DNA of 64,000 nucleotides, taken from NCBI RefSeq assembly GCF_000429345.1, contig NZ_AUBR01000001.1, positions 62,001 to 126,000 on the forward strand, written 5' to 3'. The translations under genes and the position numbers were made by a program. The stretch is from Desulfovirgula thermocuniculi DSM 16036. GTDB lineage: Bacteria > Bacillota > Desulfotomaculia > Desulfotomaculales > Desulfovirgulaceae. The notes beneath the pieces are model-generated. The model was given only the letters and a program-made list of their open reading frames with translations. It was not told where the DNA came from and searched no databases. Shown one piece after another: positions 7,807 to 19,903 of this stretch (the first letter of the stretch is position 1; the number at the start of each line of letters is the position of its first letter).

Positions 7807-9528
7807 GTGGCTGAGTTTTCTGGGGGGCTGGGCAGTTTTCTCACCTTCCTCCAGGTCTTTTTCGGGGTGATCATCGGGCTGTACTTCTGGAACATGCTGC
7901 GCTTCCAGCAGGGCAGCCGCACGGCGGTGGAGCGGGAGTCAAGACGCGAGCTGGAAAAGCTGCAGCGCCTGCGCGCCATCTCCCTCACGGAGCCCCTCTC
8001 GGAAAAGACCCGGCCCAGCAGGTTTGAGGAGATCGTCGGTCAGGAGGAGGGCTTAAAGGCCCTGCGGGCGGCCCTCTGCGGGCCCAACCCGCAGCACGTG
8101 ATCATTTACGGGCCGCCGGGGGTGGGCAAGACGGCGGCGGCGCGCCTGGTGCTGGAGGAGGCCAAGAAAAACCCCTACTCCCCCTTTAAGGAAAACGCCA
8201 AATTTGTAGAGGTGGACGCCACCACCGCGCGCTTTGACGAGCGGGGCATTGCCGACCCCCTGATCGGCTCCGTCCACGACCCCATTTACCAGGGGGCCGG
8301 GCCCCTGGGCATGGCGGGTATACCCCAGCCCAAGCCCGGGGCGGTGACCAAGGCCCACGGGGGCATCCTCTTCATCGACGAGATAGGCGAGCTTCACCCC
8401 ATTCAAATGAACAAGCTCTTGAAAGTCATGGAAGACCGCAAGGTGCTCCTGGAGAGCGCCTACTACAGCTCCGACGACCCCAACATCCCCAGCCACATCC
8501 ACGACATCTTCCAGAACGGCCTGCCGGCCGATTTCCGCCTGGTGGGGGCCACCACCAGGCTTCCGGAGGAGCTGCCCCCGGCCCTGCGCTCCCGCTGCGT
8601 GGAAATTTTCTTCCGGCCCCTCCTGCCCCACGAGATTGAGATCATTGCCGCCAATGCCGCCAAGAAGATCGGCTTCCCCCTGGAGGAGCGGGGGCTGGAA
8701 ATCATCAAGAAGTACGCCACCAATGGGCGGGAGGCGGTGAACATCGTGCAAATTGCCGCCGGCATCGCCCTCACCGAGGGGCGGCGCCGCATCAGCGCCG
8801 CCGACGTGGAGTGGGTGATTCACAGCGGCCAGTACACTCCCCGCCCGGAAAAGAAGGTGGGCCCGCATCCCCAGGTGGGCCTGGCCAACGGCCTGGCCGT
8901 GTACGGGCCCAACGCGGGTACGCTCCTGGAAATCGAGGCCCACGCCGCGCCGGCGGGGCGGGGCCAGGGGCGGCTCACCGTGACCGGGGTGGTGGACGAG
9001 GAGGAGGTCAGCGGCAGGGGCCGCACCGTGCGGCGCAAGAGCATGGCCCGGGGAGCGGTGGAGAACGTGCTCACGGTGCTGCGCCGCACCACCGCCGTGG
9101 ACCCCCGGGACTACGACATCCACGTGAACTTCCCCGGCGGCATCCCCGTGGACGGCCCCTCCGCCGGGGTGGCGGTGGCCACGGCGGTGTACTCGGCCAT
9201 TACCGGCATCCCGGTGGACAACCTGGTGGCCATGACCGGGGAGCTTTCCATCCGCGGCCTGGTCATGCCCGTGGGGGGTATAGTGGCCAAGGTGGAGGCG
9301 GCCCGCCAGGCAGGAGCCAAAAGGGTGATCATACCCCGGGAAAACCACCAGGAACTGTTCAAGAAGCTCGCGGATATAGAGATCATACCTGTGGAGAGGC
9401 TGGAAGAGGTCCTCAAGGCGGCCCTGGTAAAGCCTCCGGTGCCGCTGGCCAAAGGCCCTGCCGCCCCCCTGGAGATGCTGGCCAAAGCGGGCCTGCTCTC
9501 CCCCGCCGTCACCAAGCCCGGCTTTTAA
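7807..9528 (+). CDS. lonB: ATP-dependent protease LonB
   Basis: LonB, 573 residues from this start, is a membrane-anchored AAA+ Ser-Lys protease associated with sporulation. A transmembrane helix (about residues 8-28) precedes the AAA+ domain, with Walker A GPPGVGKT and Walker B ILFIDEIGE. The C-terminal Lon protease domain carries the catalytic serine in DGPSAG and the dyad lysine in the GGIVAKVEAA segment. The GTG at 7807 has AGGAGG ten bases upstream; an in-frame ATG at 7765 would add an atypical leader that includes the ribosome-binding site. It is separate from the clp operon (terminator between) and is followed by lon. Confidence 0.93.
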   Translation: MAEFSGGLGSFLTFLQVFFGVIIGLYFWNMLRFQQGSRTAVERESRRELEKLQRLRAISLTEPLSEKTRPSRFEEIVGQEEGLKALRAALCGPNPQHVIIYGPPGVGKTAAARLVLEEAKKNPYSPFKENAKFVEVDATTARFDERGIADPLIGSVHDPIYQGAGPLGMAGIPQPKPGAVTKAHGGILFIDEIGELHPIQMNKLLKVMEDRKVLLESAYYSSDDPNIPSHIHDIFQNGLPADFRLVGATTRLPEELPPALRSRCVEIFFRPLLPHEIEIIAANAAKKIGFPLEERGLEIIKKYATNGREAVNIVQIAAGIALTEGRRRISAADVEWVIHSGQYTPRPEKKVGPHPQVGLANGLAVYGPNAGTLLEIEAHAAPAGRGQGRLTVTGVVDEEEVSGRGRTVRRKSMARGAVENVLTVLRRTTAVDPRDYDIHVNFPGGIPVDGPSAGVAVATAVYSAITGIPVDNLVAMTGELSIRGLVMPVGGIVAKVEAARQAGAKRVIIPRENHQELFKKLADIEIIPVERLEEVLKAALVKPPVPLAKGPAAPLEMLAKAGLLSPAVTKPGF

Positions 9529-9545
9529 GGCCGGGCTTTTTTAGT
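9514..9545 (+). terminator. Terminator of lonB overlapping its stop codon
   Basis: AAGCCCGGC (9514-9522) and GCCGGGCTT (9530-9538) form a 9-bp stem followed by T5. The lonB stop codon TAA (9526-9528) lies in the loop, so the last LonB codons are part of the terminator. Confidence 0.85.
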
Positions 9546-9714
9546 GGCAACTTGAACGGCCACAGGCCGAGGGGCGACCGGGAGCCAAGCACGCTAAACG
9601 GAAGCGGGGATAGACCAGGGGTGGCACTTATTGCTATGGCGGTGGTCTGACGGCTGTGTTAAAATAATGTTGAGCTCAGGGGGGCCATGCATCACGGCAA
9701 AAGGAGGCAAAAAG

Positions 9715-12147
9715 ATGGAGATGGTAGTAAGGGTCTTACCGCTCCTGGCCTTAAGGGGGATCCTGGTCTTTCCCCATATGGTTATCCACCTCGATGTGGG
9801 CAGGGAGAAGTCCGTGCGGGCCATCGAGCAGGCCATGATGGGCGAGCGCGTTATTTTTCTGGCCACCCAGAAAGAGGCCCAGACCGATGACCCGGGTCCC
9901 GATGACATATACCAGTTCGGTTGCGTGGCGGAAATCAAGCAGCTTTTAAAGCTGCCCGGCGGCACCTTAAGGGTGCTGGTGGAGGGGCTGGCCAGGGGGC
10001 GCGTCCTGCACTACCTGAGCGAGGAGCCCTATTTCAAGGTGGAGATCGAGCAGTACGGGGAACATTTCGTGAAGACCCCGGAAATTGAGGCTTTAATGCG
10101 CCACCTAGTTAGCCAGTTTGAACAGTACGTAAAGCTTTCCAAGCGCATCCCGCCCGAGACGATGGTCTCGGTGATCAACCTGGAGGATCCGGGGCGGCTT
10201 GCGGATGCGGTGGCTTCCCACCTGCCGCTGCGCCTGGAGGAAAAGCAGCAGGTGCTGGAGGCGGTGGATATCGTCCAGCGCCTGGAAAAGCTCTGCGCCC
10301 TGGTGGCCAAGGAGCTGGAAATTGTAGAGCTGGAGCGCAAGATCAACGTCCGCGTGCGCAAGCAAATGGAGAGGACGCAGAAAGAATACTACCTGCGAGA
10401 GCAGATGAAGGCCATCCAGAAGGAGCTGGGCGAAAAGGACGAGCGCACCGCCGAGGCCGAGGAGTACCGGGAGAAAATTGCCGAGGCCAAGCTGCCCAAG
10501 GAAGTGGAGGAGAAGGCCTTAAAGGAAGTGGAGCGGCTGGAAAAAATGCCGCCCATGGCCGCGGAGTCGGCGGTCATCCGCACCTACCTGGACTGGCTTT
10601 TGGCCCTGCCCTGGAACAAGGTCACTAAGGACCGGCTGGACATCAAGGTGGCGGAGGCCATCCTGGAGGAGGATCACTACGGCTTAAAGGAAGTCAAGGA
10701 GCGCATCCTGGAGTACCTGGCCATCCGCAAGCTCAACAAGAAAATGAAGGGGCCCATCCTTTGTTTCGTGGGGCCCCCGGGGGTGGGCAAGACTTCTCTG
10801 GGCCGCTCCATTGCCCGGGCGCTGGAGCGCAAGTTCGTGCGCATTTCCCTGGGCGGCGTGCGGGACGAGGCGGAAATCCGCGGCCACCGGCGCACATATG
10901 TGGGGGCGCTGCCGGGAAGGATAATCCAGGGCATGCGCAATGCGGGCTCCAAGAACCCGGTCTTCCTGCTGGACGAGATCGACAAGATGAGCATGGACTT
11001 CCGGGGAGACCCGTCGGCGGCCCTCCTGGAAGTGCTGGACCCCGAGCAAAACAACAGCTTCAGCGACCACTACATCGAGGTGCCCTTTGACCTCTCCAGC
11101 GTGATGTTCATCACCACGGCCAACGTGACGCACACCATCCCGCGCCCGCTCCTGGACCGCATGGAGGTCATCCACATTCCAGGCTACACCGAGGAGGAGA
11201 AGGTGCAGATTGCCATAAGGCACCTCCTGCCCAAGCAGCTCAAGGAGCACGGCCTAACAAAAGAAATGTTTACCATTACCGAGCCGGCCATCCGCCGCAT
11301 CATCCGGGAGTACACCCGGGAGAGCGGCGTGCGCAACCTGGAGCGCCAGATTGCCACCCTGTGCCGCAAGGCGGCCAAGCGGATCGTGGCCGAGGAAACC
11401 AAGCGGGTGCGCATCACGGCCCAGAACCTCGAGAAGTACCTGGGGAGGCCCAAGTACCGCTACGGCGTGGCCGAGCAGGAGGACCAGGTGGGGGTGGCCA
11501 CGGGGCTGGCCTGGACGGAGGTGGGCGGCGATACCCTGGCCGTGGAGGTAACGGTCTACCGGGGCAGCGGCAAGCTCACCCTGACCGGCAAGCTGGGCGA
11601 CGTGATGAAGGAATCGGCCCAGGCGGCCTACAGCTACGTGCGCAGCCGGGCGGGCGAGCTGGGCATCTCGGAGGACTTCTTTGAGAAGCACGACATCCAC
11701 ATCCACGTGCCGGAGGGCGCCATACCCAAGGACGGGCCCTCGGCGGGCATTACCATTGCCTGCGCCCTGGCCTCGGCCATTACCGGTAGGAAAGTTCGCC
11801 ACGACGTGGCCATGACCGGGGAAATCACCCTGCGGGGCCGGGTGCTGCCCGTGGGCGGGATCAAGGAAAAGGTGCTGGCCGCCCACCGGGCCGGCATCAA
11901 TACGGTGATTCTGCCCAAAGACAACAACAAGGAGCTGGAGGAAATACCGCCCTACGTGCGGAACAAGATGGAGTTCATCCATGTGGAGCACATGGATGAG
12001 GTACTGAAGATTGCCTTGCTGGAGAAGGAGCCGGCGGAGGAAGAGGTGGCGCTGGGGGCTGCCGGGGACCTGCCCGGCGTTCCCTACCCGCCGGTGGTGC
12101 CTCCCGGGGAGGGTCCTTCCACCATCCATGAACATCGTTGCTGCTGA
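9715..12147 (+). CDS. lon: ATP-dependent protease La (LonA)
   Basis: LonA, 810 residues, is the soluble AAA+ quality-control protease. The N-terminal substrate-recognition domain ([22 protein letters not shown]) is followed by a helical linker, the AAA+ module with Walker [12 protein letters not shown] and Walker [10 protein letters not shown], and a C-terminal protease domain with catalytic serine in DGPSAGIT and lysine in [14 protein letters not shown]. The ATG at 9715 has AAAGGAGG upstream; an upstream extension of the frame to 9631 lacks Lon character. A TAAAAT at 9660-9665 may be the -10 of its promoter. The last 20 bases overlap engB, an arrangement common in Firmicutes. Confidence 0.97.
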   Translation: MEMVVRVLPLLALRGILVFPHMVIHLDVGREKSVRAIEQAMMGERVIFLATQKEAQTDDPGPDDIYQFGCVAEIKQLLKLPGGTLRVLVEGLARGRVLHYLSEEPYFKVEIEQYGEHFVKTPEIEALMRHLVSQFEQYVKLSKRIPPETMVSVINLEDPGRLADAVASHLPLRLEEKQQVLEAVDIVQRLEKLCALVAKELEIVELERKINVRVRKQMERTQKEYYLREQMKAIQKELGEKDERTAEAEEYREKIAEAKLPKEVEEKALKEVERLEKMPPMAAESAVIRTYLDWLLALPWNKVTKDRLDIKVAEAILEEDHYGLKEVKERILEYLAIRKLNKKMKGPILCFVGPPGVGKTSLGRSIARALERKFVRISLGGVRDEAEIRGHRRTYVGALPGRIIQGMRNAGSKNPVFLLDEIDKMSMDFRGDPSAALLEVLDPEQNNSFSDHYIEVPFDLSSVMFITTANVTHTIPRPLLDRMEVIHIPGYTEEEKVQIAIRHLLPKQLKEHGLTKEMFTITEPAIRRIIREYTRESGVRNLERQIATLCRKAAKRIVAEETKRVRITAQNLEKYLGRPKYRYGVAEQEDQVGVATGLAWTEVGGDTLAVEVTVYRGSGKLTLTGKLGDVMKESAQAAYSYVRSRAGELGISEDFFEKHDIHIHVPEGAIPKDGPSAGITIACALASAITGRKVRHDVAMTGEITLRGRVLPVGGIKEKVLAAHRAGINTVILPKDNNKELEEIPPYVRNKMEFIHVEHMDEVLKIALLEKEPAEEEVALGAAGDLPGVPYPPVVPPGEGPSTIHEHRCC

Positions 12148-12712
12148 GCTGGTAAAGAGCGCGGCCGAGCTTGCCCAGTGCCCGGCAGAGCGCTTCCCCG
12201 AGGTGGCGCTGGCCGGGCGCTCCAACGTAGGCAAGTCTTCCCTTTTAAACTGCCTGGCCAACCGCAAGAACCTGGCCCGCACCAGCAAGACTCCCGGGCG
12301 GACCCGCACCATCAACTTTTACCTCATAAACCGCCGCTTTTACCTGGTGGACCTGCCGGGATACGGCTACGCGGAGGTGTCCAGAGAAGAGCGGGAGAAG
12401 TGGGGGCCCCTGATTGAAGGCTACCTTTCGCAGCGGGGCACGCTGGCGGGAGTGGTGCAGATCGTGGACATCCGCCACCCGCCCACGGAGATGGACCTGC
12501 AGCTCTACCGGTGGCTCCAGCACTACCGCATCAGGGCGGCCGTGGTGGCCACCAAGGCGGATAAAATCTCCCGGGGGCAGGTGGCCCGCTCGCTGCAGGT
12601 CATCCGAGAGGCCATGGCCCTGGAGAGCGGGGTGCCGCTGGTGGCCTTTTCGGCCGTCACCCGCGAGGGACGTGCCGAGCTGTTGAAAATAATTGCCGGC
12701 TGGATAAGCTAG
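12128..12712 (+). CDS. engB: Ribosome biogenesis GTPase EngB (YsxC/YihA)
   Basis: EngB, about 194 residues, is an essential GTPase acting in 50S subunit assembly. G1 is GRSNVGKSS (about residues 30-38), the GTRTIN-like segment is [11 protein letters not shown]3 is DLPGYGYA and G4 is TKADK. The ATG at 12128 lies inside the end of lon, and translation is probably coupled. Its TAG stop shares the palindrome CTAG (12709-12712) with the stop of the opposing gene, and its terminator hairpin lies within that opposing gene. Confidence 0.96.
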   Translation: MNIVAAELVKSAAELAQCPAERFPEVALAGRSNVGKSSLLNCLANRKNLARTSKTPGRTRTINFYLINRRFYLVDLPGYGYAEVSREEREKWGPLIEGYLSQRGTLAGVVQIVDIRHPPTEMDLQLYRWLQHYRIRAAVVATKADKISRGQVARSLQVIREAMALESGVPLVAFSAVTREGRAELLKIIAGWIS

Positions 12713-13773
12713 TTGCCGCGGGTGAAGGGGAGCCGCGGCTTTTTTGCTGCCCCCTCCGGGGGAAGCCCTTCCGGGGCGCCGGAGGCAAAGCGGTTGTCGA
12801 GGAGTTCTTCCGGGGGCACTTCCCGCCGCACCTCCCTGCTCTGCAGGAGGAAGCCCACAAAGTGCCGGTAGCCATCGGGGGGCACCGCCGGGCCGGGCGA
12901 CCAGACCTGCCCGTCTGCAAGGCGCTGCACGGCCCGCGCCAGCACCTCCCCGTCCAGATGTTTAAAGTACGGGGCCGCAACCTGCGCGGCCTCGGCGGCG
13001 GTGTGGCCGGCCAGCCAGAGCTGGGCCCGGTAGACGGCGTTAACAAACCGCTGTGCGGTGTGCGGGCAGGCGGCGAGGAAGGCGTCCCCGGCCACGTAGA
13101 CCGCGGCGGGGAACCTGCCGGCATCGCGGCTTAGGGAGGCCACCACCCTGCCCAGCCCCCGCTCCTCGGCCAGGGAGGCCTGGGGCTCCGCAAGGACGAT
13201 GAAATCCCCCGACCCGGCGGTGAAGGCCCCCAGGCGCAGGTTGGCGGGAATGTTGGTGTAAAGGGTAACCTCCCGGTAGGGGGCGACGCCGTTTTGCCGC
13301 AGGATGCCTTCCAGGAGCACCGTTTCCCGGCTGTCGGGCCAGCCGGCAATAACCGTTTTGCCTTTTAGGTCCTGCCAGCGGAAGGCGGCGCCGGCCTTGC
13401 GGGCCAGGAGGAAGTGGCCGTCGGCCTGCGCTGCGGCGGCAAAGGCCTTGAGGCCGCCGGGTCCCTGCGCGCAAGCGTACACCGCCTGCTCCAGGCCCAC
13501 CAGGGCCACCTCCGCCCTGCCGTCTTCCAGGGCCAGGAGGGCGGCCTCTTCCGTGGTCGCAGGAGAAAGCAGCACCTCCAGCCCCTCCTGGCCGAAAAAG
13601 CCCAGGGCCAGGGCCACGTACTGGGGCAGGTAGAGGAGCGTGCGCGGCCCTTCCACCAGGCGGACCGTCCTTACTTCCGGCCCCCCCTCCCGGCCCCTCT
13701 TGAGGACCATCGCCCCCAGCGCCAGGGCCAGGCTAAAGGTAAGGAGCAATAATAACACTCCCGGCTTCTTCAT
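12709..13773 (-). CDS. NMT1/THI5-like ABC transporter substrate-binding protein
   Basis: This 354-residue secreted protein starts with a basic-hydrophobic leader ([20 protein letters not shown]) that serves as signal peptide or anchor; there is no clear lipobox cysteine. The mature part has the two-lobe periplasmic-binding fold of the NMT1/SsuA/THI5 group: [30 protein letters not shown] and an NGVAPYREV segment. Relatives bind nitrate, sulfonates, taurine or pyrimidine precursors. No permease or ATPase gene lies next to it, so it is an orphan and its ligand is unknown. The ATG at 13773 has GGGAGG eight bases upstream. Confidence 0.75.
   Translation of the reverse strand: MKKPGVLLLLLTFSLALALGAMVLKRGREGGPEVRTVRLVEGPRTLLYLPQYVALALGFFGQEGLEVLLSPATTEEAALLALEDGRAEVALVGLEQAVYACAQGPGGLKAFAAAAQADGHFLLARKAGAAFRWQDLKGKTVIAGWPDSRETVLLEGILRQNGVAPYREVTLYTNIPANLRLGAFTAGSGDFIVLAEPQASLAEERGLGRVVASLSRDAGRFPAAVYVAGDAFLAACPHTAQRFVNAVYRAQLWLAGHTAAEAAQVAAPYFKHLDGEVLARAVQRLADGQVWSPGPAVPPDGYRHFVGFLLQSREVRREVPPEELLDNRFASGAPEGLPPEGAAKKPRLPFTRGN
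12715..12745 (+). terminator. Terminator of lon-engB
   Basis: GCCGCGG (12715-12721) pairs perfectly with CCGCGGC (12733-12739), with a T6 tail. It lies within the last codons of the convergent solute-binding protein gene. Confidence 0.8.
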
Positions 13774-13859
13774 TGCCCCGCCTCCCGCGGAAAGAATTGA
13801 CTGGCTACTTAAATACTTATTTTCGCCCCCGCCTTTTTTGACGGGCGTCCGGTCTGTTC

Positions 13860-13888
13860 TTGTCAAAGCAAAAGGCCGCCATTATAAT
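13860..13888 (+). promoter_or_regulatory. Promoter of valS
   Basis: TTGTCA (13860-13865), a 17-base spacer and TATAAT (13883-13888) give a near-consensus sigma-A promoter 51 bases before valS. The short leader leaves no room for a T-box. Confidence 0.85.
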
Positions 13889-13939
13889 GATGCTGATCGG
13901 CAACTGCTGGAGGCTGGAACCAAGGAGAGGGGAAAGCGC

Positions 13940-16588
<2,649 letters not shown>

Positions 16589-16766
16589 CCGGCGGGGCGC
16601 CAACCCGCAACGAAGGATGCCGCATGGGCCGGGGTCCCCGGCAGGAACCCGGGAAGCGGGCGCCGGCCCGGCCCGCAAAGCTTGCCGTGCGGGCGGGAGG
16701 CGGAGCATGCCGGGCGGAAAAAGCGGGAGGCGCCCGTGGGGGATTAAAAAAGGAGTGCTTGCTGCC

Positions 16767-18113
16767 TTGGAGTACCGGGAGGCGCTTTCCTTTTTAGAAA
16801 ACCTCACCAAATTCGGCTTTAACCTGGGCCTGGGAAGGATCGAAGAACTCCTGCGCCGCCTGGGGAACCCCCACAGAGAGCTAAAGGTCGTGCACGTGGG
16901 GGGCACCAACGGCAAGGGGTCCACCACGGCCATGCTGGCCTCCGTGCTGGCCGCCGCCGGCTACCGGGCGGGCGCCTTCACCTCCCCCCACCTGCACTCC
17001 TACACGGAGCGCTACCAGATCAACGGGCGGCAGATCTCCGAGGGGGAGCTGGGCAGGCTCATCGGCGAGCTGCGGCCTTACCTTGAGGCCATGGTGGCCG
17101 AGGGCTACGAGCACCCCACGGAGTTTGAGGTCTGCACCGCCGCCGCCTTCCTGTACTTTGCGCGCCGGCAGGTGGACTTCCTGGTCCTGGAAGTCGGCCT
17201 GGGAGGCATCATCGACTCCACCAACGTGGTGGAGAGACCCCTGGTCACGGTGATCACCAACGTGGGCATGGACCACATGGACTACCTGGGCCGCACCATC
17301 CGGGAAATTGCCGCCGCCAAGGCGGGCATCGTCAAGCCCGGCGTGCCCCTGGTTACCGCCTGCCGGGGGGAGGCCCTGGAGGTGGTGGCCCGGGCCTGCC
17401 GCGAAAAGGGCGCGCCGCTGGTGCTGGTGCGCGCGGCAGGCGAGCCGCCCGGGGAGGGGCTGTCCGGCCTCCCCGCCGCCCTGGTCACCTGGGAGGCGGA
17501 GGGTGCCGCCCCGGATCTTGCGGGCCAGCACCTGACCGTCTGCGGGCGGCACGGGGTTTACCGCCGCCTCTTCATTCCCCTCCTGGGCCGGCACCAGCTG
17601 GAAAACGCCGCCGGGGCGGTGGCCGTGCTGGAGATCCTCCGGGAGCAGGGGTATGCCGTGACGGAGGAGGCGCTGCGGCGGGGGCTGGCCGCCACCCGCT
17701 GGCCGGCCCGGCTGGAAGTGCTCAAAGGGGAGCCCCTGGTGATCCTGGACGGGGCGCACAATTATGACGGGGCCAGGAGCCTGGCCCGGGCCCTGGCCGA
17801 CCACTTCCCCGGCAGGGGCGTAGTGCTGGTCATCGGCATGCTGGGGGACAAGGAGCGGGGGAAGGTGGTGGCGGAGCTGGCCCCGCTGGCCCGCGCCGTG
17901 GTGGTCACCAGGCCGGACAGCCCCCGGGCGGCCAACTGGCGGGAGCTGGCAGATGAGGCGCGAAAACACCTGCAGGAGGTGTATGAAGAGGAAAAGGTGG
18001 CCGGGGCCGTGCAGAGGGCCCTCTCGCTGGCCCGCCCCGGGGAAGCGGTGGTGGTCACCGGCTCGCTTTACATGGTCGCGGAGGCCAGGGAAGTGCTGCT
18101 GGCAGGGACCTAG
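16767..18113 (+). CDS. folC: Folylpolyglutamate synthase / dihydrofolate synthase
   Basis: FolC, about 448 residues, adds glutamate to folates, and in many bacteria also makes dihydrofolate. The Mur-ligase P-loop is GTNGKGSTT (about residues 49-57), followed by SPHLHSYTERYQING, the DSTNVV segment and DGAHNYDGA. The TTG at 16767 is preferred because the family sequence begins there (EYREALSFL) and AAGGAG lies 12 bases upstream; a GTG at 16755 is possible, and the frame extends to 16617 in sequence without family similarity. It follows valS, as in Bacillus, and ends at a strong terminator. Confidence 0.93.
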   Translation: MEYREALSFLENLTKFGFNLGLGRIEELLRRLGNPHRELKVVHVGGTNGKGSTTAMLASVLAAAGYRAGAFTSPHLHSYTERYQINGRQISEGELGRLIGELRPYLEAMVAEGYEHPTEFEVCTAAAFLYFARRQVDFLVLEVGLGGIIDSTNVVERPLVTVITNVGMDHMDYLGRTIREIAAAKAGIVKPGVPLVTACRGEALEVVARACREKGAPLVLVRAAGEPPGEGLSGLPAALVTWEAEGAAPDLAGQHLTVCGRHGVYRRLFIPLLGRHQLENAAGAVAVLEILREQGYAVTEEALRRGLAATRWPARLEVLKGEPLVILDGAHNYDGARSLARALADHFPGRGVVLVIGMLGDKERGKVVAELAPLARAVVVTRPDSPRAANWRELADEARKHLQEVYEEEKVAGAVQRALSLARPGEAVVVTGSLYMVAEAREVLLAGT

Positions 18114-18126
18114 GGAGATGCTCAGA

Positions 18127-18153
18127 GGGGCACCGGATTTCCGGTGCCCCTTT
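18127..18153 (+). terminator. Terminator of valS-folC
   Basis: GGGGCACCGG (18127-18136) and CCGGTGCCCC (18141-18150) form a perfect 10-bp stem with an ATTT loop, followed by TTTAAAATTT. Confidence 0.85.
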
Positions 18154-18167
18154 AAAATTTCCCTCCC

Positions 18168-18197
18168 GGATAAAAGCGCCTTTGGCGATTCATAATA
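18168..18197 (+). promoter_or_regulatory. Sigma-G-like promoter of the germination operon
   Basis: GGATA (18168-18172), an 18-base spacer and CATAATA (18191-18197) match the forespore sigma-G consensus GnATR-N18-CATnnTA. It lies 45 bases before gerA. Germinant receptor operons are sigma-G controlled in Bacillus. Confidence 0.55.
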
Positions 18198-18241
18198 CCA
18201 CCACAGGAAAGCCGTGTGCCGTATGCACAAAAGGTGCCGGG

Positions 18242-19903
18242 GTGTTGGTGGTGCGCAGGGTCTTACGGCAGCTGGCCCGCCTCTTACCCAAAAAGAAAAA
18301 GAGCCTGCAGGCGGTTGAGAGCGGGGTGCAGTGGGAAAAGAGCTATGAGGCCGCCGAGCTCAAACAACGGCCCGTGAGCGCCCGCCTGGTGGAGAACGTT
18401 TCCTTTTTAAACGAGGTCCTGGGCCACAACAGCGACTTCGTGCTGCGGGAGATCCGCCTGGGGGTGGGGGCGGGGGTGCCGGCGGCACTGGCCTATGTGG
18501 ACGGCCTGGTGGATAGAGCCATCGTTAGCGACACCCTCATCAAGGGGCTGACCCTGGAGGGCCGCATGGCGGGTCTGAAGGCCGGGGACGCCGGGGATCT
18601 CCTGCTCCTGGCCAAAAATTTCCTGGTCAGCGTGGCCGCCGTGAAGGAGGCCGCCGACTACTTTGCCCTCCTAAACGGCCTCCTCTACGGCGAGGTGGCC
18701 CTGCTCATTGACGGCGAGGACAGGGCCCTTTTGGTTGACGCCAAGGGCTGGGCAGTGCGCAACATCGAGGAGCCCGCCAGCGAGGGCCTGGTGCGCGGTC
18801 CCCGGGAGGGCTTCACGGAACTCATGCGCACCAACACCGCGCTCATCCGCCGGCGCCTGCGCGATCCGAATTTGGTGGTGGAGGGCCTGTGCTTCGGAGA
18901 GCGCACCCGCACCCAGGTGGAGATCGTTTACATCCGTGGGCTGGCCGCCCCGGAGCTGGTGCAGGAAGTAAAGGACCGCCTTTCGCGCATCCACATTGAC
19001 GGCATCCTGGAGAGCGGCCAGATCGAGGAGCTCATCGAGGACAACCCCTACACCCCCTTTCCCCAAGTCTTTCACACCGAGCGCCCCGACCGGGTGGTCT
19101 CCATGCTCCTGGAGGGGAGGGTGGCCATCATCACCGACGGCACGCCCATCGTGCTGGTGGTGCCGGCGGAGTTTGCCGTCTTCATGCAGGCCGGCGAGGA
19201 CTACTACGAGCGCTACTTCCTGGCCACGGCCATCCGCTGGCTGCGCTACATTGCCCTGGTGACCTCCCTCACCCTCCCCTCCCTCTACATTGCCATGACC
19301 ACCTACCACCAGGAGATGATCCCGCCCCGGCTGCTCACCTCCGTGGCCTCCTCCCGGGAGGGCATACCCTTCCCCGCCTTTGTGGAGGCCCTGCTCATGG
19401 AGTTTTTCTTCGAGGCCCTGCGGGAGGCCGGCATCAGGCTGCCCCGGCAGGTGGGCCAGGCGGTGAGCATCGTCGGTGCCCTGGTCATCGGCCAGGCGGC
19501 GGTCTCGGCCAACATCGTCTCCCCCCTCATGGTCATCGTGGTGGCCTTAACGGGCATTGCCTCCTTTGCCGCGCCTGTGTTCAGCCTGGCCATCACCATG
19601 CGCCTTTTGCGCTTTCCCATGATGGTCTGCGCGGCCACCCTAGGGCTCTACGGCATTGTGGCCGGGCTTTTGGCCATCCTCGTCCATGCCGCGGGCCTGC
19701 GCAGCTTCGGCATCCCCTACCTGGCCCCCCTGGCGCCGCTCCACCGCCGGGATTTAAAGGACATGCTCGTGCGCGCGCCCACCTGGGCCATGGACCACCG
19801 GCCCACGGAGCTGGTCAAGGGGGACAAGCGGCGCCAGGCGCCTGGGCAGGTGCCCCGCCCCGGCAGCCGCAGGCCCCCCGGGGGAGGCGGCGGCGGTGCT
19901 TAG
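18242..19903 (+). CDS. gerA: GerA-family spore germination protein (A subunit)
   Basis: This protein of about 553 residues is the A subunit of a germinant receptor, located in the spore inner membrane. The soluble N-terminal half contains FLNEVLGHNSDFVLREI and YIRGLAAPELVQEVK. The C-terminal half has several transmembrane helices and the family phrases TPIVLVVPAEFAVFMQAGEDYYERY and GIPFPAFVEALLMEFFFEALREAGIRLP. The exact start is uncertain: in-frame GTG/TTG codons at 18242, 18245, 18248 and 18251 follow an AAAAGGTG site; a TTG at 18182 would lie upstream of the promoter. It overlaps gerC by eight bases. The Pro/Gly-rich C-terminal tail is unremarkable. Confidence 0.93.
   Translation: MLVVRRVLRQLARLLPKKKKSLQAVESGVQWEKSYEAAELKQRPVSARLVENVSFLNEVLGHNSDFVLREIRLGVGAGVPAALAYVDGLVDRAIVSDTLIKGLTLEGRMAGLKAGDAGDLLLLAKNFLVSVAAVKEAADYFALLNGLLYGEVALLIDGEDRALLVDAKGWAVRNIEEPASEGLVRGPREGFTELMRTNTALIRRRLRDPNLVVEGLCFGERTRTQVEIVYIRGLAAPELVQEVKDRLSRIHIDGILESGQIEELIEDNPYTPFPQVFHTERPDRVVSMLLEGRVAIITDGTPIVLVVPAEFAVFMQAGEDYYERYFLATAIRWLRYIALVTSLTLPSLYIAMTTYHQEMIPPRLLTSVASSREGIPFPAFVEALLMEFFFEALREAGIRLPRQVGQAVSIVGALVIGQAAVSANIVSPLMVIVVALTGIASFAAPVFSLAITMRLLRFPMMVCAATLGLYGIVAGLLAILVHAAGLRSFGIPYLAPLAPLHRRDLKDMLVRAPTWAMDHRPTELVKGDKRRQAPGQVPRPGSRRPPGGGGGGA

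Noticed and set aside
9591-9714. CIRCE or CtsR-type operator before lon
   Set aside because: I looked for the CIRCE inverted repeat and CtsR heptads and found neither; only a -10-like TAAAAT is visible.
13774-13939. T-box leader before valS
   Set aside because: The promoter lies 51 bases from the start codon, and no TGGTACCGCG-type antiterminator is present.
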